From contig CAVSWD010000008.1 of NCBI GenBank assembly GCA_963731615.1, forward strand, positions 372,001-436,000: DNA of 64,000 bases, read 5' to 3'. Positions within the stretch are counted from its first letter, which is position 1. Each line of letters starts with the position of its first letter. A program made the position numbers and the translations under genes. Of the stretch, positions 12,416-20,794 are shown piece by piece. The DNA comes from Gaiellasilicea sp963731615 (lineage in GTDB: Bacteria > Actinomycetota > Thermoleophilia > Gaiellales > Gaiellaceae). Below the pieces are notes generated by a model. The model worked only from the letters and a program-made list of their open reading frames with translations. It ran no database searches and had not been told where the DNA came from.

Positions 12416-13802
12416 ATGAACGTGGAGCAGCTGCGCAAGCAGGCGAAGGAGCTCGTCAAGGCCGCACGCTCCGGCGATGCCGAGGCGCTCGCCCGGCTGG
12501 GCGGGCGCGAGCCGATCCTCGCCCGCGCCCAGCTCGTATTGGCGCGCGAGCACGGCTACTCGAGCTGGACGGCGCTCGTCGCCGCCGCGGAAGCGAGTGT
12601 CGAGACGCTCGTCCGGGCGGCCACCGACGGCCGCCGCACGCGGGCAGAGCTGCTGTTGTGGGCGCGCCCCGAGCTCGAGCGCGACCCGTGGGTGGCCCTC
12701 GTGCTCGGCCGCGAGTGGCGTGGCGATCCGAACGCGCCGGGCGGCCCGCGTGGGTGGGCGCCGCTTCTCTACGCCTGTCACTCCTGCTTCGAGACGACCG
12801 CGCTCGGCCGCGAGCTGCTCGAGCGCGGCGCCGACCCGAACGCGTTCTTCGTCAACGAATACGGCGAGATGTCGGCGCTGTACGGCGCCGCGGGGATCCG
12901 CCACGACCCGGAGCTGACCCGTGCGCTGCTCGAGGCGGGCGCGAACCCGGACGACAACGAGTCGCTCTACCACTCGACCCAGGCCGTGAGCCCGGAGTGC
13001 ACCCGCATCCTGCTCGAGCACGGGGCGCAGGTGGGCGGCACGAACGCGCTGGCGGCCGCGATCGACGACGACCGGGTCGAGCACGTTCGCCTGATGCTCG
13101 AGCACGGCGCCGACGCGGACGAGAGCTTCTACATGGCGCACGCCGTTCGGCGCGGGTGCGGCCCGGCGATGATCGAGCTGCTGGTCTCGTACGGGGCCGA
13201 CGTCGACCGGCCGGGCGGCGAGACCTGGCGCGGCGACGTGCGCTTGCGGACGCCGTACCAGCACGCCGTCCTGCGCGGGAAGGACGAGCTCGCTGAGCTG
13301 CTCGCGCGCCTGGGCGCGTCGACGGAGGTCGACCCGGCGGACGCGCGCGGTCGCCGCGATCGCGCGAGGTGAGCGGCTGGCGCAGCCCTTGCCGGAGTCA
13401 CTCGACCCGGACGCGCAGGAGGTGATCGTGCTCGCGGCGCTCCGAGGCAACCTCGACCTCGTGCTCGACAGCGTCGGCCCGAGCTTCCGCGGGGTCGTCG
13501 GCGGCTCGCCGGAAGGAACGCTGCTCCACCACGCGGCGTGGGTCGGCTCGCCCGAGCTCGTCGACCGGCTGCTCGAGCGCGGCGCCGACCCGGTCGCGCG
13601 GTCTGGCGCCGACTTCGACACGCCGCTTGCCTGGGCGGTGCTCGGCTCGCAGTATCACCAGCTCCCGGGCCGCGACTATGTGAGCGTCGCGGAACGGCTC
13701 GTAGCGGCGGCTGGCGAGCTCGAGCCTCGATTCCTCGACGCCGCCGACGGACCGCTCGCGGAGTGGCTTCAGAGCACGAGCATCGCGTCGCCGAAGGAGT
13801 AG
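12416..13802 (+). CDS. Ankyrin-repeat protein, frame broken once
   Basis: About 461 residues after removing one extra base near 13346, which joins VDPADAR to VAAIARGERLAQPLPESLD. The first 60 residues (MNVEQLRKQAKELVKAARSG) resemble the helical N-terminal module found before ankyrin repeats in actinobacteria. Repeats follow the pattern LLERGADPNA, LLEAGANPDD, LLEHGAQVGG, LMLEHGADADE, LLVSYGADVD, LLERGADPVA, spaced by about 33 residues. No catalytic domain is visible; a cytoplasmic protein-binding role is the usual inference. ATG 12416 has a clear Shine-Dalgarno GGAGGAGG at 12403-12410. The 3' end overlaps queA on the opposite strand by 34 bp. Confidence 0.85.
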
Positions 13803-14710
13803 AAGCGGTAGCGCTCCTCGATCGCGAGCCGGTACAGGTGTCGTGTCTCCTCGACGCCCGCGAACGCCATCACGAGCGCGAGCAGCGTCGACCGCGGCAG
13901 GTGGAAGTTCGTCAGCAAGGCATCGACCCGTCGGAAACGCGAACCCCGGCGTCACGAAGAGCGAGGTCCGGCCTTGTAACAGACTGTTGCTTGCCACCGT
14001 CTCGAGCACCCGCACCGTCGTCGTCCCGACCGCGAGCACGCGGTCGGCTGCCTGGATCCGCTTCCACGCGCGTGCTTGCACGGAGTAGCGCTCGCCGTGC
14101 AGCTCGTGCTCCTCGAGCGTCGCCGCCGTCAGCGGGCGGAAGGTGTCGAGGCCGACGTGGAGCGTCACGCGCTCGACGTCGAGCCGTGCGAGAAGCTCCG
14201 GCGTGAAGTGCAGGCCTGCCGTCGGAGCGGCAGCGGAGCCGGGCTCGTCTGCGTAGACCGTCTGATAGCGCGACGGATCGACGAGCGGCTCGGTGATGTA
14301 CGGCGGCAGCGGGGCCTCGCCGGCCGGTTCGCCGTCGAGCCGAACGCGCCAGCGGCCCTCGCCGAGATGCTCGAGCAGCTCGAGCGGGCCGTGCCGGCTC
14401 CCCGGCCGAAGCCGCCGTGTCGGCCGAGCGAGCGCCAGCCACTGACCATCGCCGCCCTCGATGGAGGCGCTCGAGCAGGAGGACCTCGCCCTTCGGCCGC
14501 TCGAGCCGGATCCGCGCCGGCACGACTCTGGTGTCGTTCACCACCGCAAGCGCGTCACCGATCTCGCCGGGCAAGTCGCTGAACAGGCGGTGGCGCACCT
14601 CGCCGCTCGGCCCGGTCGAAGACGAGCAGCCGCGACGCGTCCCGCGGCTCGGCCGGGTGCTGCGCGATCAGCTCGGGCGGAAGGTCGTAGTCCAGCTCGG
14701 CCGAGTCCAT
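13769..14710 (-). CDS. queA: S-adenosylmethionine:tRNA ribosyltransferase-isomerase, frame broken three times
   Basis: Converts preQ1 in tRNA to epoxyqueuosine using the ribosyl part of SAM. N-terminus MDSAELDYDLPPELIAQHPA is typical. Single-base breaks near 14600, 14448 and 13935 interrupt it; repaired segments read RLFSDLPGEIGDALAVVNDTRVVPARI, then YITEPLVDPSRYQTVYA with AAPTAGLHFTPELLARL, TTTVRVLETV, and finally ALLTNFHLPRSTLLALVMAFAG and YRFYSFGDAMLVL. About 312 residues, slightly short (about 340). Divergent from the coiled-coil gene at 14737 with 26 bp between starts. QueG, the next enzyme, is encoded at 31.4-32.4 kb. Confidence 0.92.
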
Positions 14711-14736
14711 CCGACGCGGAGCGTAGCCTCCTGCCC
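14711..14736. promoter_or_regulatory. Shared divergent promoter, queA / coiled-coil gene
   Basis: Only 26 bp separate the two starts. Plus strand: TAGCCT (14724-14729) then 7 nt then GTG 14737. Minus strand: TACGCT (14725-14720) then 9 nt then the queA ATG. The two boxes overlap, so transcription in one direction should exclude the other. Confidence 0.45.
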
Positions 14737-15168
14737 GTGGACGAGCAGACACTCGAACGCGCCAAGGCACGGATCGCGGAGGCGGCTGCCGGTCGCACCG
14801 CGCCCGCTCAGCTCGAGGCGGCGCTGGAGCGTGCACGCACGCAGATCGAGGGACTCGCCTCGGCCGCAGCCGAGCTCGAGGGGACGCTGCCGGAGAAGAT
14901 CAGCGCCGCGGTGCAGGACGGCCTTCGCGCCGAGGTGCTCCCGGTCGCCCGCAACCTCGCCGAGATCCGCGGCCTGCTGAACCAGGCGATCCGCAGGCTG
15001 GAGCGGCTCGAGGGCGACCTGCTCAGCGAGCGGCACGCCCGCATCGACGACCTCGCCCTCCTGGTCGACCTCGTCTCGTCCGGCTGGAAGGGCGTCGACG
15101 ACCGGCTGGCGCGCGTCGAGCGCGCCGCGCTCGGACCGCCCGTCGTCACGCTGCGCGAGACCGCCTAG
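14737..15168 (+). CDS. Coiled-coil protein of unknown function
   Basis: 143 residues starting VDEQTLERAKARIAEAAAG. Almost wholly helical and charged, with heptad-like Leu/Ala spacing (LEAALERARTQIEGLASAAAELEG, then LLNQAIRRLERLEGDLL). No signal peptide, membrane segment or known catalytic motif. Leaderless-type GTG start 7 nt after TAGCCT. It is monocistronic, ending against the convergent histidine kinase with the 15185-15214 hairpin between them. I cannot assign a function. Confidence 0.7.
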   Translation: MDEQTLERAKARIAEAAAGRTAPAQLEAALERARTQIEGLASAAAELEGTLPEKISAAVQDGLRAEVLPVARNLAEIRGLLNQAIRRLERLEGDLLSERHARIDDLALLVDLVSSGWKGVDDRLARVERAALGPPVVTLRETA

Positions 15169-15180
15169 CAGTAATTTGGC

Positions 15181-15218
15181 GCAAGATGAGCATCCGCGGA
15201 AGCGGATGCTCATCGCGC
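15181..15218. repeat. Palindromic element in a convergent intergenic gap (copy 1)
   Basis: Arms 15185-15197 (GATGAGCATCCGC) and 15202-15214, 13 bp perfect, loop GGAA, flanked by GCGCAA on the left and GCGC on the right. It lies between the convergent stops of the coiled-coil gene and the histidine kinase, so a bidirectional terminator role is plausible, though no U-tract follows. Related elements occur at 38711-38752 and 55698-55735. Confidence 0.7.
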
Positions 15219-15224
15219 AAAGCC

Positions 15225-16652
15225 CTAAAGGGGCCGCCCGCGGCCAAAAGCACCACACCTCCCGCGAGCGAGCGGCAGGACAAGCCGGAACCGGCTCCCT
15301 TGCCCAACCTGTGAATCGAGCTCGATCCTGCCGCCGAGCGCGACCGCGAGCTCCCGCGCGATCGGGAGGCCGAGACCGGTGCCGCGACCGTCGGTCGACC
15401 AGAAGGGGCGGAAGATCCGCTCGCGCTCGTCCGGCCCGATCCCCGGCCCGCTATCGGCGACGTCGACCGCAAGTGTCCCGTTCTGGCTCTGCAGCGCGAC
15501 GTCGATGCGGCCGCCGTCCGGCGTCCAGCGAAAGGCGTTCGAGAGCAGGTTCGAGATGATCTGGAGCACGCGGTCGCCGTCTGAGACGATCACCGGCGCC
15601 TCGGCGCTTTCCTGCGTGTAGTCGATCCCGCGGCGGCGCGCCTCGTCGGCGAAGGTCGAGTAGGCGCGCTCGAGGAGCCGGCCCATGTCGACCTCCTCGG
15701 TGAGGACGGTGAAGCGGTGCGCGTCGAGCTTGGCGAGGTCGAGCACGTCGTTGACGAGCCGGCCGAGGCGCTCGGCCTCTTCGGCGACGATCCGGAGTGA
15801 GGTCTCCGCCAGCTCGGGATCGGTGACGACACCCTCGCGCAGGGCGGCGACATGCCCTCGGATCGCGGTCAGCGGCGTCCGCAGCTCGTGCGAGACCGAC
15901 ATCAGGAAGTTCCGCTCCCGCTCCTCCGCCTCGGCCAGCCGGGTCGTCATCTCGCGGAACCGCTCGGCGAGATGGCCGATCTCGCCGCCGCCCGGGACGC
16001 GCGGGACGTCGACGTCGTAGCGGCCTCTGGCCACCTCGTCCGCAGCCTTCGAGAGCGCCAGCACCGGGTCGGTGATCCGTCTCGACAGGTACACGGCGAG
16101 GGCGCCGACGACGACCAGCGCGACGAGGAACGCGATCGCGAGCCGCCACAGCAGCGTCACCGACGCGTCGCGCAGCTCCGCCTTCGGTTTCGCGACGATC
16201 AGATGGCCGAAGACGGCGCCGCTCTCGTCGCCCAGCCGTAGCGGCTGTGCAACGGCGAGGAACGTCCGGTCTTCGCCGGGCGGCTGAAACTCGAAGCTGA
16301 CGACCTCGTCGTCGTCCAACTCGACGCCGAGGTCCGCCTGCGAGAGCCTCGTCAGCCCTGCGTCGTCCCCGGGGAAGATCGAGGCGCCGACATAGAAGAG
16401 CCGGTCACCCGTCGCCGCTTCGAGCTTCGCGGCAGCGAACGTCGGCGCTGCCTTGTCCTCGTCTGAGGCACGCACCGCAGACTCGGCGTAGAGCTGGGCG
16501 AGCCCGCTCGCCTCCTCGCGCAGCTCCGTCAGAGTCTCGCCCCGCGTGTGCTCCTGGAAGAGCCGGAGCGCGATCAGGCTGGTGACGAGGCCCGAGAGCG
16601 CGATCCCCGCCAGGAAGAGCGCCGGCAGGCGAAAGCGCAGGGAGTGAAGCAT
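15225..16652 (-). CDS. Sensor histidine kinase (HAMP-HisKA-HATPase)
   Basis: 475 residues. First membrane helix LFLAGIALSGLVTSLIALRLF, extracytoplasmic sensor of about 130 residues, second helix LAIAFLVALVVVGALAVYL, HAMP (RRITDPVLALSKAADEVARG), HisKA with the phospho-acceptor SVSHELRTPLTAI near residue 255, then N-box NLLSNAFRWTP, DSGPGIGPDE and GTGLGLPIARE. Its partner regulator lies immediately upstream (4-bp gap), and a secreted or anchored protein gene precedes both. Substrate or stress sensed is unknown. The last ten residues are Gly/Arg-rich and may be a read-through artefact of a nearby indel. Confidence 0.92.
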   Translation of the reverse strand: MLHSLRFRLPALFLAGIALSGLVTSLIALRLFQEHTRGETLTELREEASGLAQLYAESAVRASDEDKAAPTFAAAKLEAATGDRLFYVGASIFPGDDAGLTRLSQADLGVELDDDEVVSFEFQPPGEDRTFLAVAQPLRLGDESGAVFGHLIVAKPKAELRDASVTLLWRLAIAFLVALVVVGALAVYLSRRITDPVLALSKAADEVARGRYDVDVPRVPGGGEIGHLAERFREMTTRLAEAEERERNFLMSVSHELRTPLTAIRGHVAALREGVVTDPELAETSLRIVAEEAERLGRLVNDVLDLAKLDAHRFTVLTEEVDMGRLLERAYSTFADEARRRGIDYTQESAEAPVIVSDGDRVLQIISNLLSNAFRWTPDGGRIDVALQSQNGTLAVDVADSGPGIGPDERERIFRPFWSTDGRGTGLGLPIARELAVALGGRIELDSQVGQGSRFRLVLPLARGRCGAFGRGRPL

Positions 16653-16656
16653 GGGC

Positions 16657-17364
16657 TCAGGCGGCCGGTGCCGGGGCGCGCTCGGGACCGACCTTGTAGC
16701 CGACGCCCCAGACGGTCACGATCGGCGACGCGTCGCCGAGCTTCCGGCGCAGCTGCCGCACGTGCACGTCGACGGTGCGTGTGTCGCCGGCGAAGGTGTA
16801 GCCCCAGACGCGCTCGAGCAGCTGGTCGCGCGTCAGCACGAGGCCCTTGTGGTCGAGGAGCTCCCAGAGCAGGTCGAATTCCTTGGGCGCGAGCTGGATC
16901 TCTTCTTCGCCGACTTTCACCTCGCGACGACCGGCGTTGATCGAGAGGTCCCCGTGGTGCAGCTCCTCTTCGACGTCGCGCCGGCGTTCCGGCGCCGCGC
17001 GGCGCAGGACGCTCTTGACTCGGGCGACGAGCTCGCGCGGGTTGAACGGCTTCGTCAGGTAGTCGTCGGCGCCGACCTCGAGCCCGATGATCTTGTCGAC
17101 GTCCTCGTCGCGGGCGGTCAGCATCAGGATCGGCACGTCCGAGGACTTGCGCACGCGGCGGCAGATCTCGATCCCGTCGATGTCCGGCAGCATCAGGTCG
17201 AGAATGATCAGGGCCGGCTGGTCGGCCGCAACCTGCGCCAATGCGGCTGCGCCCGTGGTGACTGCGCGCACGTCGTAGCCGGCGTTCTTGAGATAGAGCG
17301 AGACGAACGACGCGATCGACGCCTCGTCCTCGACCACCAGGATCGTCTGGGCGCCGGCAGTCAT
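16657..17364 (-). CDS. OmpR-family response regulator
   Basis: 235 residues. Receiver domain with acidic pocket VVEDE, phospho-acceptor Asp56 in LIILDLMLPDIDG, the conserved Thr in MLTARDED and Lys in LTKPFNPREL; winged-helix DNA-binding domain from about residue 130 (LSINAGRREVKVG, FDLLWELLDHKGLVLTRDQL, VDVHVRQLRRKLG). ATG at 17364 is fused to the upstream stop (TGATG). The pair with the kinase is a classic operon. A likely binding site is the pair of 11-bp repeats at 17927-17948. Confidence 0.93.
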   Translation of the reverse strand: MTAGAQTILVVEDEASIASFVSLYLKNAGYDVRAVTTGAAALAQVAADQPALIILDLMLPDIDGIEICRRVRKSSDVPILMLTARDEDVDKIIGLEVGADDYLTKPFNPRELVARVKSVLRRAAPERRRDVEEELHHGDLSINAGRREVKVGEEEIQLAPKEFDLLWELLDHKGLVLTRDQLLERVWGYTFAGDTRTVDVHVRQLRRKLGDASPIVTVWGVGYKVGPERAPAPAA

Positions 17365-17888
17365 CAGCTCGGGTTCGGCGCGGGCTTCTGCTCGGCGCCG
17401 AGCTGGAAGCGCTGAACCCGTTCCGGCAGCGGCTTGCAGCGTTCGGACGCCTTCCGGCAGTCGACACCGTCGAGCGAGTAGAGGCCCGGCTCCTCGAGCT
17501 CCCCGCGAATCGTCCCGGTGCCCTTGCCCACGGCCGAGAGGTCGATGCCCCGGCCGCTGACGACGACCCGGAAGCTGCCACCGATCAGGCGGTAGCGCAG
17601 GCCGATCCCCGAGTAACGGATCCCGGTTTCGCCGACCAGCTCTACCGGCTCGTCGTCACCGAAGACGACCGGGTCACTCGCGTCCTCGGGCGTGAGATCG
17701 TAGATCGTGACCGAGCCGCGGTCGAGCCGGCCGATCAGGCCGCCGCGCGCCTTCATCGTGACCGTGCCCCGGCCGTCCTCGACCGAGAGGGTCCCCTCCC
17801 CGGCGTCGAGGGCGGACAGTCCTGCGATCGGGACGGCGAGCACGAGCAGCACGATCGCGCACACGCTGAGGACAAAGCTCTTCCGCAT
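17364..17888 (-). CDS. Secreted or membrane-anchored beta-rich protein, first gene of TCS operon
   Basis: 174 residues. N-terminal hydrophobic segment (SFVLSVCAIVLLVLAVPIAG) acts as signal peptide or anchor. The rest looks beta-stranded: GTLSVEDGRGTVTMKARGG, GLIGRLDRGSVTIYDL, YSGIGLRYRLIGGSFRVVVSG, followed by a 45-residue tail with two Cys. No family recognised. Start chosen at ATG 17888 because GATACT precedes it by 7 nt; an ATG at 17933 in the same frame would make a longer N-terminus without a proper signal sequence. Overlaps the response regulator start by one codon, so it may be a co-regulated sensor or target of that system. Confidence 0.75.
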   Translation of the reverse strand: MRKSFVLSVCAIVLLVLAVPIAGLSALDAGEGTLSVEDGRGTVTMKARGGLIGRLDRGSVTIYDLTPEDASDPVVFGDDEPVELVGETGIRYSGIGLRYRLIGGSFRVVVSGRGIDLSAVGKGTGTIRGELEEPGLYSLDGVDCRKASERCKPLPERVQRFQLGAEQKPAPNPS

Positions 17889-17926
17889 GAATCGGAGTAT
17901 CGACAGGCGGCGTGTGCCGAGGATCA

Positions 17927-17948
17927 GGTTCATGTAAGGAAAGTGTAA
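17927..17948 (-). promoter_or_regulatory. Two 11-bp direct repeats, probable response-regulator operator
   Basis: On the minus strand TTACACTTTCC (17948-17938) is followed without gap by TTACATGAACC (17937-17927); 7 of 11 bases match. Head-to-tail repeats with 11-bp period are the normal target form of OmpR/PhoB-type regulators. They lie about 26 bp upstream of the GATACT box of the operon that encodes such a regulator, so autoregulation is the simplest reading. Confidence 0.45.
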
Positions 17949-17999
17949 ACGCCCGCAGACCTCTGAACGAGCCTGAATTTGCAAGATGATCGTACCCGC

Positions 18000-19214
18000 G
18001 TGACCGAGATCTCAGACTTCGGCCAGATCGTGCTCGTTGTGGCCGCCGGCTTCTCCCTCGCCCTCTTCGGCCGGGCGATCACCGAGCGCCTCGCGATCCC
18101 GAGCGCGGCGCTCTTCCTGGTCGCTGCTGCCGCCGCGTCGGACCTCGTGCCGCGGCTCGGGGACGCGATCTCAATCGTCACCGTCGAACGGATCGGGGTG
18201 GTCGCGCTGATCGTGATCCTCTTCGACGGCGGCCTGGACATCGGCTGGCGCCGCTTCAGAGTCGCGGCGGTGCCGATCCTCTCGATCGGCGTCCTCGGCA
18301 CGTTCGCGACGGCAGGGCTGATCGCGCTCGCAGCCCACGCCCTGCTCGGTTTCTCCTGGATCACGAGTGGGCTGCTCGGGGCGGCGCTCGCACCCACAGA
18401 TCCGGCGGTCACGTTCTCCGTCCTCGGCGGACGCGAGATCCGCGGCCGCACCGGCACGATCCTCAAGGGCGAGTCCGGCGCCAACGACCCGGTCGGGATC
18501 GCGCTGATGATCGGGATGATCGAGCTCGCGACGAGCGACGACGGCTCGTTCTGGACGGTCGTGACCGAGTTCTCGGTCGAGATGATCGGGGGCGCTGCCG
18601 TCGGCATCGTGGGCGCCCTGGCGCTCGTGCCGCTGATGCGTCACGTCGCGCTGCCGTCACCCGCCCTCTATCCCCTGCGGATGCTGGCCGCGGCAGGCGT
18701 CATCTACGGCGCCGCGACGCTCGTGCACGGCTCCGGCTTCCTCGCCGTGTTCGTCGCCGGCATCCTGATCGGCGACCGCCCCTACCCGCATCGAGCCGAG
18801 ATCGACGGCTTTCTGTCTTCGCTCGGCAGCCTCGCCGAGATCGTGATGTTCGTCGCACTCGGCTTGACGATCGACCTGACCGAGGTGGTCGATGGCGACG
18901 CCTGGTACCAGGGACTCCTGCTCGCTGCGCTCCTAGCGTTCGCGATCCGCCCGCTCGTCGTGGGAGCCCTGCTCCTGCCCGTCCATCTGCGGCGCGGTGA
19001 GCGGTTGTTCGTGATGTGGAGCGGACTCAAGGGAGCGGTACCGATCCTGCTCGCGGCGCTCGCGCTGATCGGCGGTGTCGACGACGGCGACACGATCTAC
19101 CGGATCGTCTTCGTGGTCGTGCTCTTCTCGGTGCTCGTCCAGGGCACGTCCGTGCCCGCCGCCGCGGAGCGGTTGGGCGTCCCGATGGAGCGCCCCGGCG
19201 CGGGTCAGTCGTAG
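18000..19214 (+). CDS. CPA1-family sodium(potassium)/proton antiporter
   Basis: 404 residues, about 12 membrane segments (FGQIVLVVAAGFSLALFGRAI, IGVVALIVILFDGGLDI, GTFATAGLIALAAHALLGF and others). The ion-binding region LLGAALAPTDPAVTFSVLGG and GTILKGESGANDPVGIAL match NhaP-type exchangers. No C-terminal TrkA/RCK domain. GTG 18000 is preferred to the TTG at 17979 because the protein alignment normally begins a few residues before the first helix. Monocistronic, divergent from the TCS operon, and its end overlaps the hydroxyacyl-CoA dehydrogenase gene by 10 bp. Exact cation not inferable. Confidence 0.88.
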   Translation: MTEISDFGQIVLVVAAGFSLALFGRAITERLAIPSAALFLVAAAAASDLVPRLGDAISIVTVERIGVVALIVILFDGGLDIGWRRFRVAAVPILSIGVLGTFATAGLIALAAHALLGFSWITSGLLGAALAPTDPAVTFSVLGGREIRGRTGTILKGESGANDPVGIALMIGMIELATSDDGSFWTVVTEFSVEMIGGAAVGIVGALALVPLMRHVALPSPALYPLRMLAAAGVIYGAATLVHGSGFLAVFVAGILIGDRPYPHRAEIDGFLSSLGSLAEIVMFVALGLTIDLTEVVDGDAWYQGLLLAALLAFAIRPLVVGALLLPVHLRRGERLFVMWSGLKGAVPILLAALALIGGVDDGDTIYRIVFVVVLFSVLVQGTSVPAAAERLGVPMERPGAGQS

Positions 19215-20059
19215 CGGTAGAAGCCGCGGCCCGACTTGCGGCCGAGCAGCCCCGCGTTCCGCATCGCGACGAGACGGGGCGGCGGCGCCATCCGCGCCTC
19301 ACGCGTCTTCTCGTAGAGCGCTTCCGACGCGTGCACGTGCACGTCGATCCCGACGAGGTCGACGAGCGCGCACGGCCCCATCGGCCAGCCGGCGCCGTTG
19401 CGCATCCCGGTGTCCAGGTCCTCGGCGCTGACCCGGGACTCGTCGAGCACGCGGATGCAGTCGTTGAGGAGCGGGATCAGGACGCGGTTGACGACGAAGC
19501 CGGGCGTGTCGTGACAGCGGATCGGCGTCTTCCCGATCCGCTCGCCGAAGGCGTAGGCGGCCTCGAACGGGCCGTCGGCGGTCAGCTCGGCGCGGACGAT
19601 CTCGACCAGCGGCATCAAGGGAGCCGGGTTGAAGAAGTGCATGCCGACGACACGCTCGGGCGTCGTCGTCGCCGCGGCGATCTCGGTGACGGAGAGCGCG
19701 GACGTGTTCGTGGCGAGCACCGCCTCCGGCCGGCAGATCTGCTCGAGCTCGGCGAAGAGCTCCCGCTTCGGCTGGAGCTCCTCGACGATCGCCTCGATCA
19801 CGAGGTCGCAGTCGGCGAGGTCGGCGAGGTCGGTCGTCAGCGAGAGCCGGCTCATGGCGTCGTCGCGCGCGGCCTGCTCGAGCTGGCCCTTCTCGGACTT
19901 GCGCGTGAGGAAGTGGCCGATCCGCTCGCGGGCCGTCTCCCCCAGCTCGGCGGTGACTTCACGCCCCACCGTGTCGACGCCGGCCTCGACGCACAACTGA
20001 GCGATCCCGGCTCCCATCGCGCCGAGCCCCACCACGCCGACCTTGCGGATCTCCCCCAT
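19205..20059 (-). CDS. 3-hydroxyacyl(butyryl)-CoA dehydrogenase
   Basis: 284 residues. NAD-binding N-terminus KVGVVGLGAMGAGIAQLCVEAG (GxGxMG), then VIEAIVEELQPKRELFAELE and TNTSALSVTEIAAA, the signature VVGMHFFNPAPLMPLVEIVR with catalytic His-Phe-Phe-Asn, and the C-terminal domain with DTPGFVVNRVLIPLLND and the terminal KSGRGFYRYD. Oxidises (S)-3-hydroxyacyl-CoA in beta-oxidation or its reverse. With the thiolase at 20.8-21.9 kb it forms a small acyl-CoA set, although the two are separated by two plus-strand genes. Confidence 0.93.
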   Translation of the reverse strand: MGEIRKVGVVGLGAMGAGIAQLCVEAGVDTVGREVTAELGETARERIGHFLTRKSEKGQLEQAARDDAMSRLSLTTDLADLADCDLVIEAIVEELQPKRELFAELEQICRPEAVLATNTSALSVTEIAAATTTPERVVGMHFFNPAPLMPLVEIVRAELTADGPFEAAYAFGERIGKTPIRCHDTPGFVVNRVLIPLLNDCIRVLDESRVSAEDLDTGMRNGAGWPMGPCALVDLVGIDVHVHASEALYEKTREARMAPPPRLVAMRNAGLLGRKSGRGFYRYD

Positions 20060-20095
20060 CGGCGGCCGATCCTATAGGCGACGGCCGCTCGGCAT

Positions 20096-20107
20096 TAGGC
20101 TCAGACC
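20096..20107 (+). promoter_or_regulatory. -10 box and leaderless start of DUF202 gene
   Basis: TAGGCT (20096-20101), then six bases, then ATG 20108. No Shine-Dalgarno sequence; transcription should start at the A of the ATG. Confidence 0.5.
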
Positions 20108-20464
20108 ATGCAGCCGGAGCGGTCCGAAGACGTCGTCGACGCAACGAGGCGTACGAGGCTCGCAGCCGAGCGCACGTATCTCGCCTGGTGGCGGAGCGCG
20201 CTCGCTGCGTTCGCGGTCAGTCTCGGCGTCGGCAAGGTCGTGCCCGAGCTGACCTCGGGCGAGTCCGTCGGGTACGAGGTGATCGGTGCCGGCTACGCGC
20301 TCCTCGGAATCGCGTTCATCGGCTACGGCCAGTGGCGCCAGCAGGTGATGGAGCGGGCGCTGGCCGAGGGACGATTCGCTCCGTTCGACCATCGTGCCGC
20401 CCTCGCGTTCAGTCTCGCGGGGATGGTGCTCGGGCTGGCGACGCTGCTGGCGATCGTCGTCTGA
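20108..20464 (+). CDS. DUF202 (YidH-like) membrane protein
   Basis: 118 residues with the DUF202 opening RRTRLAAERTYLAWWRSALAAF (AAERTxLAWxR), then three membrane helices: LAAFAVSLGVGKVVPEL region, YEVIGAGYALLGIAFIGYGQW, and ALAFSLAGMVLGLATLLAIVV. Family function is not established. Located between the divergent dehydrogenase gene and the small gene at 20510. Confidence 0.85.
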   Translation: MQPERSEDVVDATRRTRLAAERTYLAWWRSALAAFAVSLGVGKVVPELTSGESVGYEVIGAGYALLGIAFIGYGQWRQQVMERALAEGRFAPFDHRAALAFSLAGMVLGLATLLAIVV

Positions 20465-20469
20465 GCCAG

Positions 20470-20494
20470 GAGGGTTAAGGTCACTCGAACCCTC
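20470..20494. promoter_or_regulatory. Inverted repeat upstream of the 20510 gene
   Basis: GAGGGTT (20470-20476) and AACCCTC (20488-20494) form a 7-bp dyad with an 11-nt spacer that contains a TAAGGT -10-like hexamer. Could be an operator or a weak leader hairpin. The downstream gene has a Shine-Dalgarno AGGAGG at 20499-20504, so this one has a leader. Confidence 0.3.
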
Positions 20495-20509
20495 GACCAG
20501 GAGGCCGGT

Positions 20510-20794
20510 ATGGCACTCGCACGAGTCGTGTCCTTTGACGGTGTCAGCAGCGAGCGAGTCGCGGAGATGAAACGCGAGATGGAGAGCGGCGAGCGGCCGG
20601 ACAACATTCCGGCCAAGGAGATCGTCGTCCTGCACGATCCCGAGAGCGAGAAGTCGCTCGTGCTCGTCTTCTTCGAGAACGACGACGACTACCGGCGCGG
20701 CGACGAGGCGCTCAGCGCGATGCCGGCCGGCGACACGCCCGGCAAGCGGACGTCGGTGACCAAATACGACGTCGCGTTCAGGATGGCGGACTAG
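20510..20794 (+). CDS. Small ferredoxin-like-fold protein, function unknown
   Basis: 94 residues: MALARVVSFDGVSSERVAEM, then KEIVVLHDPESEKSLVLVFF, ENDDDYRRGDEALSAMPAG. The alternation of short helix and strands, with the FFENDDDYRRGDE segment, looks like the dimeric alpha-beta barrel (ABM-like) fold often found in small stress or monooxygenase-like proteins. No catalytic residues can be assigned. Clear ribosome binding site. The stop codon overlaps the thiolase stop on the opposite strand. Confidence 0.72.
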   Translation: MALARVVSFDGVSSERVAEMKREMESGERPDNIPAKEIVVLHDPESEKSLVLVFFENDDDYRRGDEALSAMPAGDTPGKRTSVTKYDVAFRMAD

